The notes under the pieces are model-generated. The model was not told the DNA's origin. It made no database searches and was given only the letters and a program-made list of their open reading frames with translations. Below are positions 41,663 through 51,463 of a stretch of 64,000 nucleotides of DNA, in pieces. The first letter of the stretch is position 1; each line of letters opens with the position of its first letter. Origin of the DNA: DATFDN01 sp963756495. GTDB lineage: Bacteria > Pseudomonadota > Alphaproteobacteria > Acetobacterales > Acetobacteraceae. Made by a program: the position numbers and the translations under genes. Where the stretch lies: NCBI GenBank assembly GCA_963756495.1, contig CAVWNS010000001.1, forward strand, positions 558,001 to 622,000. Reading direction: 5' to 3'.

Positions 41663-42517
41663 CTACCGTGTTGCGATAACCCGGGCGACGCGCCGGCCCC
41701 GGCGGGTGACGGTGACGTCCACACCGGACTCTGCCGCTCGCAGCACCTCGCTCCAGCGGGCGCGCGCGGTGCGGCAGTCCAGCGTGACGGGCGCGATGGC
41801 GGGATCGGCGCCGGCGACGGCGCCGAGCGCGGGCCAGCCGCCGGCGGTTTCGGCGGCGGCGGCGGCGAGCAGCATTCCGGCGAGCCGACGTGCCTCCGCC
41901 TGGTTGGTGGCCGGCTCCTGCGGCAGCGGCCAGCGCCAGGGATCGCTCAACAGCGTGCGGATGGTCCCGAGCAGGGTCTCGCTGGCCGCCGGGCGGCTCG
42001 CGAGGCCGGGGATCGCGGCGGCGAGCGGGCCGTGCACCGTCTCCAGCACCACCTGGAAGCGCAGCAGGATCGCGCGCCGGTCGCGCTCGGGCAGGCGGTG
42101 GATACAGAACAGGAAGGCGCGGTGCTCGTCGGGGCGTGCCGCCACGGCATCGAGGACGGCGCGCAGCACGGCCTCCAGCCGGTGCTCGGGGCCCGGCCCG
42201 GCGCGATCGTGGGCGGCGGCGACCGCCGCGTCGAGGTCGGCCAGATACGCGACCAGCAGGTCGGCCAGCATGTCCTCGCGCGTGGCGTAGAGGTTGAGGG
42301 CCGCGCCAGACTGGAGGCCGGCGGTCGCGGCCACCCGGCTCATCGGGATCGCGTCCACGCCTTCGGCGGCGAACAGGCGGGCGGCGACGCGAGCGAGGCG
42401 CTGGCGCCGGTCGGCCGCGCCAGGACGGCGGGCGACCCCGCGCCCCCAGACCTGGGTCGAAGGCAGGGTATCGAGCTGGCTGTCGGGAGCGGTGTACTCG
42501 ACGAGGCGGGTCATCAT
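41663..42517 (-). CDS. TetR-type regulator with Phd-like C-terminal segment
   Basis: This protein of about 284 residues has an N-terminal TetR DNA-binding domain (about 36-85): ARVAARLFAAEGVDAIPMSRVAATAGLQSGAALNLYATREDMLADLL. A long ligand domain follows. The last ~42 residues (VTLDCRTARARWSEVLRAAESGVDVTVTRRGRRVARVI) look like the N-terminal half of a Phd/YefM antitoxin. Known TetR regulators lack this tail, so it would be a fusion. No matching toxin gene adjoins. The target operon is unknown. Confidence 0.78.
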   Translation of the reverse strand: MMTRLVEYTAPDSQLDTLPSTQVWGRGVARRPGAADRRQRLARVAARLFAAEGVDAIPMSRVAATAGLQSGAALNLYATREDMLADLLVAYLADLDAAVAAAHDRAGPGPEHRLEAVLRAVLDAVAARPDEHRAFLFCIHRLPERDRRAILLRFQVVLETVHGPLAAAIPGLASRPAASETLLGTIRTLLSDPWRWPLPQEPATNQAEARRLAGMLLAAAAAETAGGWPALGAVAGADPAIAPVTLDCRTARARWSEVLRAAESGVDVTVTRRGRRVARVIATR

Positions 42518-42863
42518 AGCTCCGTGAAGTTCCCGTTACGTTCTAACAGAAAGCGCGCGAAAATTCAAGAAACTGTGATTCCGACCTGCGCAGCAAGCGG
42601 ATCTGGTGGTCGCTCAGCGCGTGCCGCGACTGGCGATCGGCTCGTTCGCGGCGTGCAGGCGCAGCGGAACGCCCTGACGCGATCGGCCAATGCCCCGCCC
42701 GGCCCGCGCCGCCGACCGGAGGCGACCTGGACGACGACATTCCATTTTGAGGGGCCTGCTTCGTACGAAACAGGCCAGACGGGTCCTGTTGGACGAATGC
42801 CGCTCCGCCATTTTCCGTATAGCGTCGCTTGACGGATGACACTGCTGTTTGGTAAGCTTGTCT
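42518..42863. other. Intergenic gap upstream of higBA
   Basis: About 346 bases separate the leftward TetR gene from HigB. The TetR promoter and the higBA promoter/operator must lie here. No supported ORF is seen. No clear palindromic operator is identified by eye. Confidence 0.45.
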
Positions 42864-43154
42864 GTGAAGATTCGCAACGTGATCCACAAAGGATTGCGCC
42901 GCTTTATCGAGGAGGACGACGCCTCGGGCCTGCAAGCGGCCGTGATCCCCAAACTGCGCCGGATCATCTCCTTTCTCCAGGACATGGAGCTGGAGGCGGA
43001 ATTGCGCAGCGTGCCGAGCTGGAAAGCCCATCAGCTGACCGGCGACCGCAAAGGCACCTGGAGCCTGTTCGTGACAAAGAACTGGCGGCTCACGTTCCAG
43101 ATCGACCAGGCCGAGATCGAAATTGTCGACCTCGATTACGAGGACTACCACTAG
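42864..43154 (+). CDS. higB: HigB-type toxin (RelE superfamily)
   Basis: This 96-residue toxin, if started at GTG 42864 (an in-frame TTG lies at 42849), belongs to the plasmid-maintenance killer/HigB group. Members cleave mRNA on the ribosome. Landmarks are IRNVIHKGLRRFIEEDDASGL, VPSWKAHQLTGDRKGTWSLFVTKNWRLTFQ and a C-terminal EIVDLDYEDYH. The toxin comes first and the antitoxin second, nine bases apart, which is the higBA order. The antitoxin probably represses the pair. Confidence 0.87.
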   Translation: MKIRNVIHKGLRRFIEEDDASGLQAAVIPKLRRIISFLQDMELEAELRSVPSWKAHQLTGDRKGTWSLFVTKNWRLTFQIDQAEIEIVDLDYEDYH

Positions 43155-43163
43155 GAGGTGGAC

Positions 43164-43502
43164 ATGGCCCAGGCACAGGGCATCCGCATGAAGGCCCCGG
43201 CCCATCCGGGCGGCTTCGTGAAAACCGAGATCATCGAGCCCTTGGGGCTGTCGGTGACGGACGCCGCGCGCGCGCTGGGCATTACGAGAGCCGCCCTTTC
43301 AACCTTCCTGAACGAGCACACGTCGCTATCGGCTGACATGGCGATCAGGATTGAGAAGGCGTTCGGCGTGTCGATGGATACGCTGATGCGCATGCAGAAC
43401 AGCTACGACATTGCCCAGGCGCACCGCCGCCAAAGCGAGATCGTTGTAGAGCGCTACCTTGCCAAGCCCAAGGACACACCGCCGCAACCAGAGGCGCGCT
43501 GA
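43164..43502 (+). CDS. higA: HigA-type antitoxin (XRE family)
   Basis: This 112-residue antitoxin has a helix-turn-helix domain, VTDAARALGITRAALSTFLNEHTSLSADMAIRIEKAFGVSMDTLMRMQ, which is the HigA pattern. AGGAGGTGGAC precedes the ATG at 43164. It should bind HigB and repress the shared promoter. The stop overlaps the ATG of the methyltransferase remnant as TGATG, so the toxin-antitoxin pair was once joined to a modification gene. Confidence 0.9.
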   Translation: MAQAQGIRMKAPAHPGGFVKTEIIEPLGLSVTDAARALGITRAALSTFLNEHTSLSADMAIRIEKAFGVSMDTLMRMQNSYDIAQAHRRQSEIVVERYLAKPKDTPPQPEAR

Positions 43503-44190
43503 TGTCCTCCTCCCGAGCAGACAAGGCAGCGCTTCCGCCCGAAGTAAGCCCAACGTCACGCGGTTTCTACCTTCAATGGGAGGGCAAGCGCGTCTATCGC
43601 CAGCTGGTCCCGACCCCGAGGCTGTTGGAACCGCTTGAGACGTTCTCGCACGGGACCAACCGGCCGAACTTGCTGATCGAGGGCGACAACCTTCAGGTGC
43701 TCGCATCCCTGAAAGCCCGCTATGCCGGCCAGATCGACGTTGCCTACATCGACCCGCTCTACAACCTCGGCAAGGACGATTTCCGCTACAGCGACAAACG
43801 GTTCTACGACCCTGACGCGGACGCGGCCGATGCTGCCTAGGTCACGAACGAAGACGGCGGCCGGCATACCAAATGGCTCAAAAATGATCGCGCCGCGCTT
43901 GTGTATGCTGTGGCAGCTTTGGAATGACGATAACGGCGTGATTTTCGTCAGCATCAACGATGTCGAGCTGTTCGGCCTGGGGATGCTGCTGAACGAAATT
44001 TCCGGCGAGGAGAACTGGATCGGAACCCTCATCTGGTAGGGCAACACCGATAACAAATCCGACGCGCATAGCGATCGAGCACGAGTATATTCTTTGCTAT
44101 GCGAAATCGAAGGACAAGCTGCCGTCCAAATGGACCAACCCGGAGCACGAAGCCAAGCAGCTGATGCTCGACGCCAGCTGTCAAGTCCAT
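43502..44190 (+). pseudogene. Decayed site-specific DNA methyltransferase (N6 type)
   Basis: The N-terminus is recognisable: PNLLIEGDNLQVLASLKARYAG, then VAYIDPLYNLGKDDFRYSDKRF, then DDNGVIFVSINDVELFGLGMLLNEI in another frame. The catalytic DPPY motif reads DPLY. An in-frame TAG stops it at 43840 and at least two frame changes follow. The last recognisable stretch (KDKLPSKWTNPEHEAKQLMLDA) ends near 44190. It is the remnant of a type III-like modification gene linked to higBA. No intact nuclease partner is visible. Confidence 0.85.
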
Positions 44191-44217
44191 GACGCGGATG
44201 CCAATCACGCTGTTGCA

Positions 44218-45120
44218 TCACACCCTCGGCAGCATGGTCGCGCCATCGAGGCGGCGATGCAGGAGGGACACCATCGACATAATGTCCTCCGCATCCTGCT
44301 GGGTCATGGTCCAATGGATACGTGCCTCGTGAGAGGTGGGGTTGCGGAACATGCCTGTACACCCCGGTCAAGAGATTCACGAATCCCTTTTGCTCATCCT
44401 TCTCGCTCTTCGTCTGCCGTGGATTGATGGCCAACATCGGAACCTCCCCACCGAGCGCGAAGGCCACCAGCTCGCCCCCATCTGTGGTCAGCCCGGTGCG
44501 CTTCCGCACCCGGTCCATGACGCTCTTCACGGCCTCCTGGACCGCGTGGAAATAATCGTCCGCTAACCACTCGGCCGAGCAGAATCGCAGCACTTCCGGG
44601 TGGACGTTCCTTCGCTCCAGGCCAGCTCGCATAGCTCGCGCCCGGCTCTCGGCCTGGCTCAAGGTTGTGGCCGCCTCCACCCTCTCCAGCTGGACACCTC
44701 TAAAAACCCCTCCCGGCGCACCGCCGAACGCTGCTAAGTCTCTGATTTTACTGGGTGCAGGATCGCCGTCCGGACGTTTTTAGAGGTGTCCAGCTTACCC
44801 TCTTCCGTGCATTGAAGCCCCGCGAGCAAGAGGACCTGATTCAGCCGGAACCGCATGGCTTCATGCCGGTTGGGCATCGAGAGATGGTTGGCCGGGGCCA
44901 TTGCCTGGCGGATGAACTCCTGGATTGCCCGGCTGTTCTGAGCGGAGTTCTGCCGGCTGGCAAAAGCTATCTGGAGCCGCTTCCACTTCGTGGTGCCCGC
45001 ACCAGGGTCCTGCTCCCCCATGTTGCAGACACGAAGCAAATGGCCAATCTCAGTCCCGGTCAGGCCGTCGTCGGCTAGGGCACGGGCGATAGCATCGATG
45101 TGGGCTTGCTTGAACAGCAT
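44218..45120 (-). pseudogene. TIGR02391-type helical protein, interrupted by a 102-bp element
   Basis: The N-terminal half (from ATG 45120, MLFKQAHIDAIARALADDGLTGTEIGHLL) and the C-terminal half (RNVHPEVLRFCSAEWLADDYFHAVQEAVKSVMDRVRK, then MFRNPTSHEARIHW) are parts of one TIGR02391/Ymh-like protein. Removing the element at 44691-44792 with one GC repeat, plus one base near 44345, restores 265 residues. The C-terminal domain is found in defence-type proteins. It lies tail to tail with the methyltransferase remnant. Confidence 0.8.
44691..44792. mobile_element. 102-bp MITE-like element with 17-bp perfect inverted ends
   Basis: The element begins TGGACACCTCTAAAAAC and ends with its exact reverse complement. 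It carries no coding sequence and lies inside the TIGR02391-like gene, flanked by GC on both sides (44689-44690 and 44793-44794). Excision restores the frame across the junction (EEGKLERVEAATTLSQ). The flanking palindrome makes the exact ends ambiguous by a base or two. The parent transposon is not in the window. Confidence 0.8.
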
Positions 45121-45299
45121 GGTCCTATTGCGACGATTTCGGCCTTCATACGTCCGCTATCCATCAGAACCTGACGGCGCGTAAGTCAAGACTTCCGGAA
45201 TTCCCGGAAGATACAATCGTAATGAGACCGTATCCGATTAGGCGAGGTTCCTGTGATCGCAGCTTTGATGTTCCCAGGGCTGTGTTGTAGCATCCACTA

Positions 45300-46437
45300 G
45301 TGCTCTGACCCGTTCGGGCGATTCACAACGGTGTGCGACCGTGCGATTCTGTCGGCATGGCACAGACGGTATGCGTGATCCTGAGTTCGTCGGATAGAGA
45401 GACGCTTGAGGCGATCCTCGCCGACCGCAATCGGCCGCAAAAGCATGTCGAGCGCGCGCGGGTCGTGCTTGCGGCAGCGGAGCGCGGCCCGGTGCAGCCG
45501 GTGGCGACGCGCCTGGGGGTCAGTCGTCCGATGGTCTGGCGCTGGCAGCGACGCTTCGCCGAGGAGGGCGCGGACGGGCTGCTGCGAGACAAGACGCGCA
45601 AGCCTGGCAAGCCGCCGATCTTGGCTGAGACGGTGGCGCGCGTCGTTGCGCTGACCTGCGCCGATCCGCCGCATGAGGCCACGCACTGGACCGGCCGGGC
45701 GATGGCTCGGGCCGTCGGCATCTCCCTGACATCGGTGCCGCGCATCTGGGCCGCGCACAAGCTCCAGCCGCACCGCATCCGCACGTTCAAGCGGTCGCGC
45801 GATCCCGACTTCGCCGCCAAGCTGACCGACATCGTCGGCCTCTATCTGGACCCGCCGACGCAAGCCGTCGTGCTGTCCATCGACGAAAAGAGCCAAATCC
45901 AGGCGCTCGATCGCACGCAGCCGGGCTTGCCGATCAAGCCGGGCCGATGCGGCACGATGACCCACGACTACAAGCGCCACGGCACGACCACGCTGTTCGC
46001 CGCACTCAACGTGCTCGACGGCTCCGTCATTGGCCGCTGCATGCAGCAGCACCGGCACGAGGAGTTCATCCGCTTCCTCAACGACGTCGAGCGCGCTGTT
46101 CCGGCCGGCAAGCTGATCGAGGCGGTGGTCGACAACGACGCCACTCATAAGCATCCGAAGGTGAAGGCGTGGCTCGAACGGCATCCCCGCTGGACCTTCC
46201 ACTTCACGCCCACGTCCGGATCGTGGTTGAACGCCGTCGAGAACTTCCTTTCCGTGCTGACGCGCAAGCGCATCCGTCGCGGCAGCTTCCATTCGATCGT
46301 CGATCTGCAAGCCGCCATCAAACGCTACCTCGCCGAGCACAACGCCGAGCCGAAGCCGTTCGTCTGGACCGCCTCGGCCGCCTCAATCCTGGCCAAGCTC
46401 GACAGACTGCCTGCACGGTCCGTATGAGTTAGAGCAC
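45300..46437 (+). mobile_element. IS630-family insertion sequence, different element
   Basis: This element of about 1138 bp begins GTGCTCTGAC and ends with near-complementary AGAGCAC. It is bounded by TA on both sides (45298-45299 and 46438-46439), the usual IS630 target duplication. It contains one transposase gene in the same direction. It is unrelated in ends and transposase subgroup to the element at 4325. Confidence 0.92.
45357..46427 (+). CDS. IS630 family transposase
   Basis: This 356-residue transposase is in a single frame. The helix-turn-helix lies in QPVATRLGVSRPMVWRWQRRFAEEG. The DDE residues are seen in LSIDEKSQIQAL, VVDNDATHKHPKV and SWLNAVENFLSVL. The frame is intact, so the element could be active. 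The ATG at 45357 is preferred over 45333. Confidence 0.93.
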   Translation: MAQTVCVILSSSDRETLEAILADRNRPQKHVERARVVLAAAERGPVQPVATRLGVSRPMVWRWQRRFAEEGADGLLRDKTRKPGKPPILAETVARVVALTCADPPHEATHWTGRAMARAVGISLTSVPRIWAAHKLQPHRIRTFKRSRDPDFAAKLTDIVGLYLDPPTQAVVLSIDEKSQIQALDRTQPGLPIKPGRCGTMTHDYKRHGTTTLFAALNVLDGSVIGRCMQQHRHEEFIRFLNDVERAVPAGKLIEAVVDNDATHKHPKVKAWLERHPRWTFHFTPTSGSWLNAVENFLSVLTRKRIRRGSFHSIVDLQAAIKRYLAEHNAEPKPFVWTASAASILAKLDRLPARSV

Positions 46438-46610
46438 TAGAAACCTCCCGGAGACGCCGAAGGAGATAGCCGTATTGGAAATACGCATTAATTAAGATTT
46501 ATGAACCACGCCGAGTTGCGATAAAGTGCGTTTCTTCGACATGCCGCGCGAGACCCAGCTACTCGGATACAGCCTGTCGCAGTGGTGCAAGGCCAATTTC
46601 GGGTGTGCTA

Positions 46611-49008
46611 TTACACGTATAGCGCTCTCTTCAAATGCAGTTCCTGGATTGCTCTCTGGGCCTCCTCGCTGAGGTTGGACTTTCCGACCTGAACGGTCAC
46701 CTTGTGGATCTTCCCGGTGAACCTGTTACTGCCCACTTTGTAGCCGTCGCTAACACACGTATAGAGGTTCTCGCCCACGTCCGTCGTTTCCGCGCCGAAT
46801 GCGAACGGGTGGGTGTGCTCGACCCGTCCTGCGGCAACCTCTTCACCGTTGACGAAGATTACGCCCTTACCCCCGGCACCCGGCCTGCCTCCATCGTAAG
46901 CAAACTCGAAGCGGAGCGTCACCCGCCCGGCTGGCAGGCGAGCGGGGCCGGCGATTTTGGTAATCTCGCGACCGAGGAAGTTATAGGCGAACCTTGGTGC
47001 GCCGTCCTTGGCGTAGAGGCTCCAGCCGCCCATTTCCCCGCCTTGAGCGATGACCACCCCTTCTGCGCCAGTCTGCGGCACCTCTATATCGGCGATAACC
47101 ACGAATGAGCGGTTTTTGACGTTGATGAAGCCGTTTTCGGGAATTCCCTTCATTCCCTCATAGACCGTTATCTCGGTGCGGCCTTCCATCAGATCCGGAC
47201 GGCCCGCCAGAGCGGCGTTGAAGCGCTCCCAAGCGCGATCGTCGAGAGGAAGCACGTTGTACTTGACGGCCTCTTCCAGGAAGACCGCCTTCAGCTTCTC
47301 AAGTTTGTCGGGATACTTTGCGGCAATGTCGTGTGCGCAACTGAAATCCTCCTCGACGTTGTAAAGCTCCCACTTGTCGTTCTCGAATGTGGTCCGTGGC
47401 TTGGGCTCCCAAGGCGCGCGATGCACCGTGGTGGCGAACCAGCCGTCCTGGTAGATGCCCCGGTTGCCTGCCATCTCGAAGTACTGCGTGGTGTGCCGCG
47501 ACTTCGCCTCGGGGTTGTTCAAGGTGTCAAGCATGCTCACACCCTCAAGGGGTTTCTGCTGGACGCCATAGACGACGGTGGGCTCGGGCACGCCAACTGC
47601 TTCCAACACCGTTGGAGCAATGTCAGTCATGTGCGTCCATTGCGTACGCAGGCCGCCCTTCTCTGCAATGCGCTTCGGCCATTGGACCACCATGGATTGG
47701 CAGACTCCGCCGTAGGAGGCCACCTGGTGGCCCCAGCCAAAGGGCGTGGCACCGGCGAAAGCCCAGCCATTGGGATACAAGATATGGGATTTCGGGCCGC
47801 CGATCTCGTCGAAGTTCTTCAGCGCAATGTCCAGAGGCTCCGGTAGGCCGTTGAACACGGACAACTCGTTGAATGCGCCGATGGGGCCGCCTTGGAAGAC
47901 CGAACCGTTGTCGCCGGTGATGTAGAGGATCAGCGTATTGTCCATTTCGCCCAGCGTCTCGATTTCGTCGAGAAACCGACCGACTTCGTAGTCGGTCACC
48001 TCGGCAAAGGCCGCGTAGATCTCCATGTACCTGGCAAAGACCTTCTTCTCGTCGGCCGTCAGGTCGTCCCATTCCTGAATTCCGGGCGGCTTGGGCGCCA
48101 GATCGGTGCCCGGGGGCACAACCCCCATCTCGATCTGTCGCGCCAACGTTTCCTTGCGCACCTGGTCCCAGCCCTGATCGAACTTGCCCTTGTACCGGTC
48201 GCGCCACGCCTCGGGAACCTGGAACGGGCCGTGGGTGCCAATCGCCGAGTAGTAGACGAAAAATGGCTTTGTCAGGGGCGAGCGAACGCTGCGAACGCAG
48301 CCAGAGGATGGCCTTGTCGGTGATGTCGGTGCTGGCGTAATAGTCAGCATCCGGATACATATCCAGCCTGTTCATGTTGTCGTAAATGACCGGATGAAAT
48401 AGGTCCGCCTCACCGGACATGAAGCCGTAAAACCGCTCGAACCCGCTATGCACCGGCCAGCGGTCGAACGGCCCGACCACGCTGGTTTCCCAGGGCGCCA
48501 ACTCGTGGCACTTGCCGAACATGGCCGTGTTATAGCCGTTGAGCCGCAAGGTCTCGGGCAGCGGCGTGACGCTGCTGGGACGCACTGCGGTGTAGCCCGG
48601 GAAGCCGGTGGCAATCTCCGAGATCACGCCGAAATTGGCGCTATGGCTATTGCGGCCGGTCAGCAGGGCCACGCGGCTGGGTGAACACAACGGGGGAACT
48701 TTGAAATTGTTGTAGCGCAGCCCGTTCCGGGCGAGACGATCCAGCGTCGGCATCTGGATCGGGCCGCCGAACGTCGATACGTCGCCGAAGCCCATGTTAT
48801 CGAGAAGGATGACGACTACGTTAGGCGCACCTTTCGGCGCCTTTACCTCGAACCGCGGCGGGGCTTTGGCCTTGTTCGCATCAAGCTCGGTGATTGGCGG
48901 GTGCGACGGCTCGGCAACCGGCAGCACTGTCCGGTCGAACTCACCTTCGGCCGCCGCAGCCGGGCCTGACGGGTCGCGCTCCGACGGATTGCGTGGAACG
49001 TCGCTCAT
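46611..49008 (-). pseudogene. Arylsulfatase, broken by one extra base
   Basis: This sulfatase hydrolyses sulfate esters. The signature CSPSRVALLTGRN carries the Cys that becomes formylglycine, and VVVILLDNMGFGDVSTFGG supplies the metal-binding Asp. Other landmarks are GKCHELAPWE and ITGDNGSVFQGG. The C-terminal ~200 residues add a beta-sandwich-like domain. The frame breaks at about 48266-48270: dropping one base joins SLAPDK to PFFVYYSAIGTHGPF and gives 798 residues. ATG 49008 follows GGGGGAAG. No formylglycine-generating enzyme is nearby. The substrate is unknown. Confidence 0.88.
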
Positions 49009-49639
49009 GTTCTTCTTCCCCCGCGCTTGCGTGCTGCCCATTTTGCAGCATTGTTGGCGATGGGGATATGCAGAAACCGCAAGCGTTGGAGCTCGTTCGT
49101 GCCGCGCCCGACGACGCAACGGTGGACGGCACAATTCCCACCATCATCGGCCAATCCTCACAAAGTGCCCGCCGATGGTGCGAAGGCCGCTAAATCCTGG
49201 CAATTGCACAATTCAAGACTTTCGGATTCTTTCCTTGACCCTGTGTCTTCAATGGGTTGCCGTTTCCGGAACATATGATCGAAGAGACTGCCAGCTGCGA
49301 GCAATTATAGCGGCCGGACGTTCCGCTCTCCCAGATTCCCTGAACGGCGCTTGATTTCCGGAACATCTATGGTCCCATGCTTGGTGTCTTTCTTACCGTG
49401 ACGCCTCCCGCAGGGTCATCAGAGGGGAGCGGCAGACCGGATCGGAGGTCCATCAGCCTCCTGCGTCAGGCCACCAGCGGTGCGGGTGCCGGGCGAATCG
49501 CAATCCCTCGTCCAGAGATCGGTCATCTCGAACAGGAAGAAGCGGGACCCATGTGCGGATGGCTGAAAACCTGCGGCCCGATGAGATCGAACCGAGCCGC
49601 CGAATAAAGTGGAACCTCTGTACCATCCCATCATGCCGG
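49009..49639. other. Intergenic region without a supported gene
   Basis: About 630 bases separate the sulfatase and the serine hydrolase, both on the minus strand. The sulfatase promoter should lie at the left side. Short frames exist on both strands without ribosome-binding sites or recognisable products. GC is lower around 49190-49330. Confidence 0.5.
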
Positions 49640-50752
49640 TCAGCGCGTGACGAGGCTGGCGATCAGCTTGTTCGCGGCGTCGGTGAGGGCGAAGAACATC
49701 GGGAAATCGACGCGGTTCACCGCGACGAACACGCCCACATCCCGGCCCGGCGCGAAGGCGATGTAGCTCATGAAGCCCGCGCCGCCGCCGCTCTTCACCA
49801 GGAGCGTCGGCTGGACGCCCTGCGCCGCCACCGTCACCCAGCCGAGGCCGAGGCCCGCCATCGGCGCGGCCTCGTCGAAGCCGATCGCGGCCGGCATCGA
49901 CTGGCGCGGGCGATAGACCGCGTGGCTCAGCGCCAGCACGCCGCTCGCGTCGGCGAGGTTGTGGCGCAGCCAGCGCGCCATGTCGTTGCCCGTGCTGTAG
50001 AGCCCGCCGCTGCCGTCCGTCGCGTGCGTATCGACGCATGACGCGGCGCCGCCGAGGCCCGAGCCGATCATCAGCCGGGCACATTGCTCAGGCGTCGGCG
50101 CGAAGCCGGTATCGGTCATGCCGAGCGGCGCCGTGACTCGGATGCGCAGCAGGTCGGGATAGGACTGGCCGCCGGCGGTCTCGATCGCGTCGGCCAGGAG
50201 GTCGAACCCGACATTGGAGTAGGCGGCGATGGTGCCGGGTGCCCAAGGCAGCTTGTAGCCGGGCAGCCATTTCCACCGATCCTCCCGGGTTGGCCAAGCA
50301 CGGGGGTTCGCGCCTTCGGGAGCATCGCCCATCTCGCGCGGCAGCGCGGCCGAGTGGGTCGCGAGATCGAGCAGCGTGATCGGGCGCGCGCCGAAGGCGG
50401 GCACCTTCGCCGCGCCGGCGAAACGCTGCAACGGATCGGTGAGGGCGAGCTTGCCCTCGGCGACGAGCGAGACGAGCACCTCGCTGGTGAACACCTTGGT
50501 GATCGAGTTGAGCCGCAGCAGGCTTGCGCCGTCCGGCGCGTGCTTGTTGCCCTTCTCGGTCTCGCCATAGCCGCGGACCAGCGTGCGGTCGCCGCGCACG
50601 ACCACCAGGACCATGCCAGGCGCGCCGGAGTCGAGGAACATGACGGCGCCGGTAAGGTCGGTCGCTTGCGCGAGGACCGGATCGTCGGCCGCACGAGAGG
50701 CGGTGACGGTTGCGATTGCAAGGATCAGCGCAAGGAGGACGGATCGCATCAC
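49640..50752 (-). CDS. Serine beta-lactamase-like hydrolase (AmpH/class C type)
   Basis: This 370-residue exported protein has a signal peptide ending near SRAAD. The penicillin-binding fold is shown by the SxxK motif in RLNSITKVFTSEVL, the YxN motif in AAYSNVGFDLLAD, and a C-terminal KSGG in LLVKSGGGAGFM. These are the three active-site elements of class C beta-lactamases and AmpH-type D-Ala-D-Ala carboxypeptidases. A peptidoglycan-recycling or esterase role is as likely as beta-lactam hydrolysis. A double ATG starts the gene. No regulatory ampR lies nearby. Confidence 0.87.
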   Translation of the reverse strand: MMRSVLLALILAIATVTASRAADDPVLAQATDLTGAVMFLDSGAPGMVLVVVRGDRTLVRGYGETEKGNKHAPDGASLLRLNSITKVFTSEVLVSLVAEGKLALTDPLQRFAGAAKVPAFGARPITLLDLATHSAALPREMGDAPEGANPRAWPTREDRWKWLPGYKLPWAPGTIAAYSNVGFDLLADAIETAGGQSYPDLLRIRVTAPLGMTDTGFAPTPEQCARLMIGSGLGGAASCVDTHATDGSGGLYSTGNDMARWLRHNLADASGVLALSHAVYRPRQSMPAAIGFDEAAPMAGLGLGWVTVAAQGVQPTLLVKSGGGAGFMSYIAFAPGRDVGVFVAVNRVDFPMFFALTDAANKLIASLVTR

Positions 50753-50945
50753 TGCTGGCGGCTCCGGTTCGGGCGGGCAGCCTACCCGCGTCAGACCCGC
50801 GCGAACAGTCCACCTTTGTAACGGCGGCCGGATGGCGAGCCGGCCGACCTCCGGGTTTGGCGGGTGGTCGAAAGGGTTAACGGCCGGTGAACGCCCGGGT
50901 ACACCCGCAGGGAGGGGGATCCCCGGGTGTACGCCTGAGGACCCG

Positions 50946-51386
50946 CTAGCGGTTGCCGGTGTACTTGAAGGGCGGCATCTGCTTCAGCGATTGCGCGGTC
51001 TCGTCGGGCAGGATCACCTTGTTGTCGCTGTTCAGCTTGGCATTGCCGAACTGCACCTTGCTCCAGGGCACCGCCACCAGCCGGTCATTGGCGGAGAGGA
51101 TGACCTGGGCCTGGCCGTCGGCCCCGACCAGCACGTCGTCCACGCTGCCCAGCCTGGTGTCCTTGTCGTTGTACACGTAGGTGCCGACCAGCTTGCTCAT
51201 CCGCACCGCGCCGTTGTCGGCCAGCAGCGGATTGCGCTGCGACGGGGTGCCGCCCTCAGGCTCCACGGTAGCCGTCGCCGAGGTGTTGGACGGCGGAGCG
51301 GCGGGAGCGTCCCCTGGGGCGGCCAACGCCGGCGCGGCGCCCAGCAGGAGGGAAAGCGCGTAGGCCGCGCGCGTGAGTTTCCGCAT
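50946..51386 (-). CDS. PRC-barrel domain secreted protein
   Basis: This 146-residue protein has a signal peptide (YALSLLLGAAPALAA), a Pro/Thr-rich linker, and a PRC-barrel-like domain: MSKLVGTYVYNDKDTRLGSVDDVLVGADGQAQVILS, then RLVAVPWSKVQF. Exported PRC-barrel proteins are common near alphaproteobacterial envelope genes; their role is poorly known. AAGGAGCCTCCG precedes the ATG. It lies downstream of hpnH on the same strand with a gap of about 80 bases and may share its transcript. Confidence 0.85.
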   Translation of the reverse strand: MRKLTRAAYALSLLLGAAPALAAPGDAPAAPPSNTSATATVEPEGGTPSQRNPLLADNGAVRMSKLVGTYVYNDKDTRLGSVDDVLVGADGQAQVILSANDRLVAVPWSKVQFGNAKLNSDNKVILPDETAQSLKQMPPFKYTGNR

Positions 51387-51463
51387 CGGAGGCTCCTTGG
51401 ACGACGCCAGGTTTAAGCGCCGTCCATCCGTCCGGTTGCGCGCCAAGCGGCGAAAAGTGCCGC

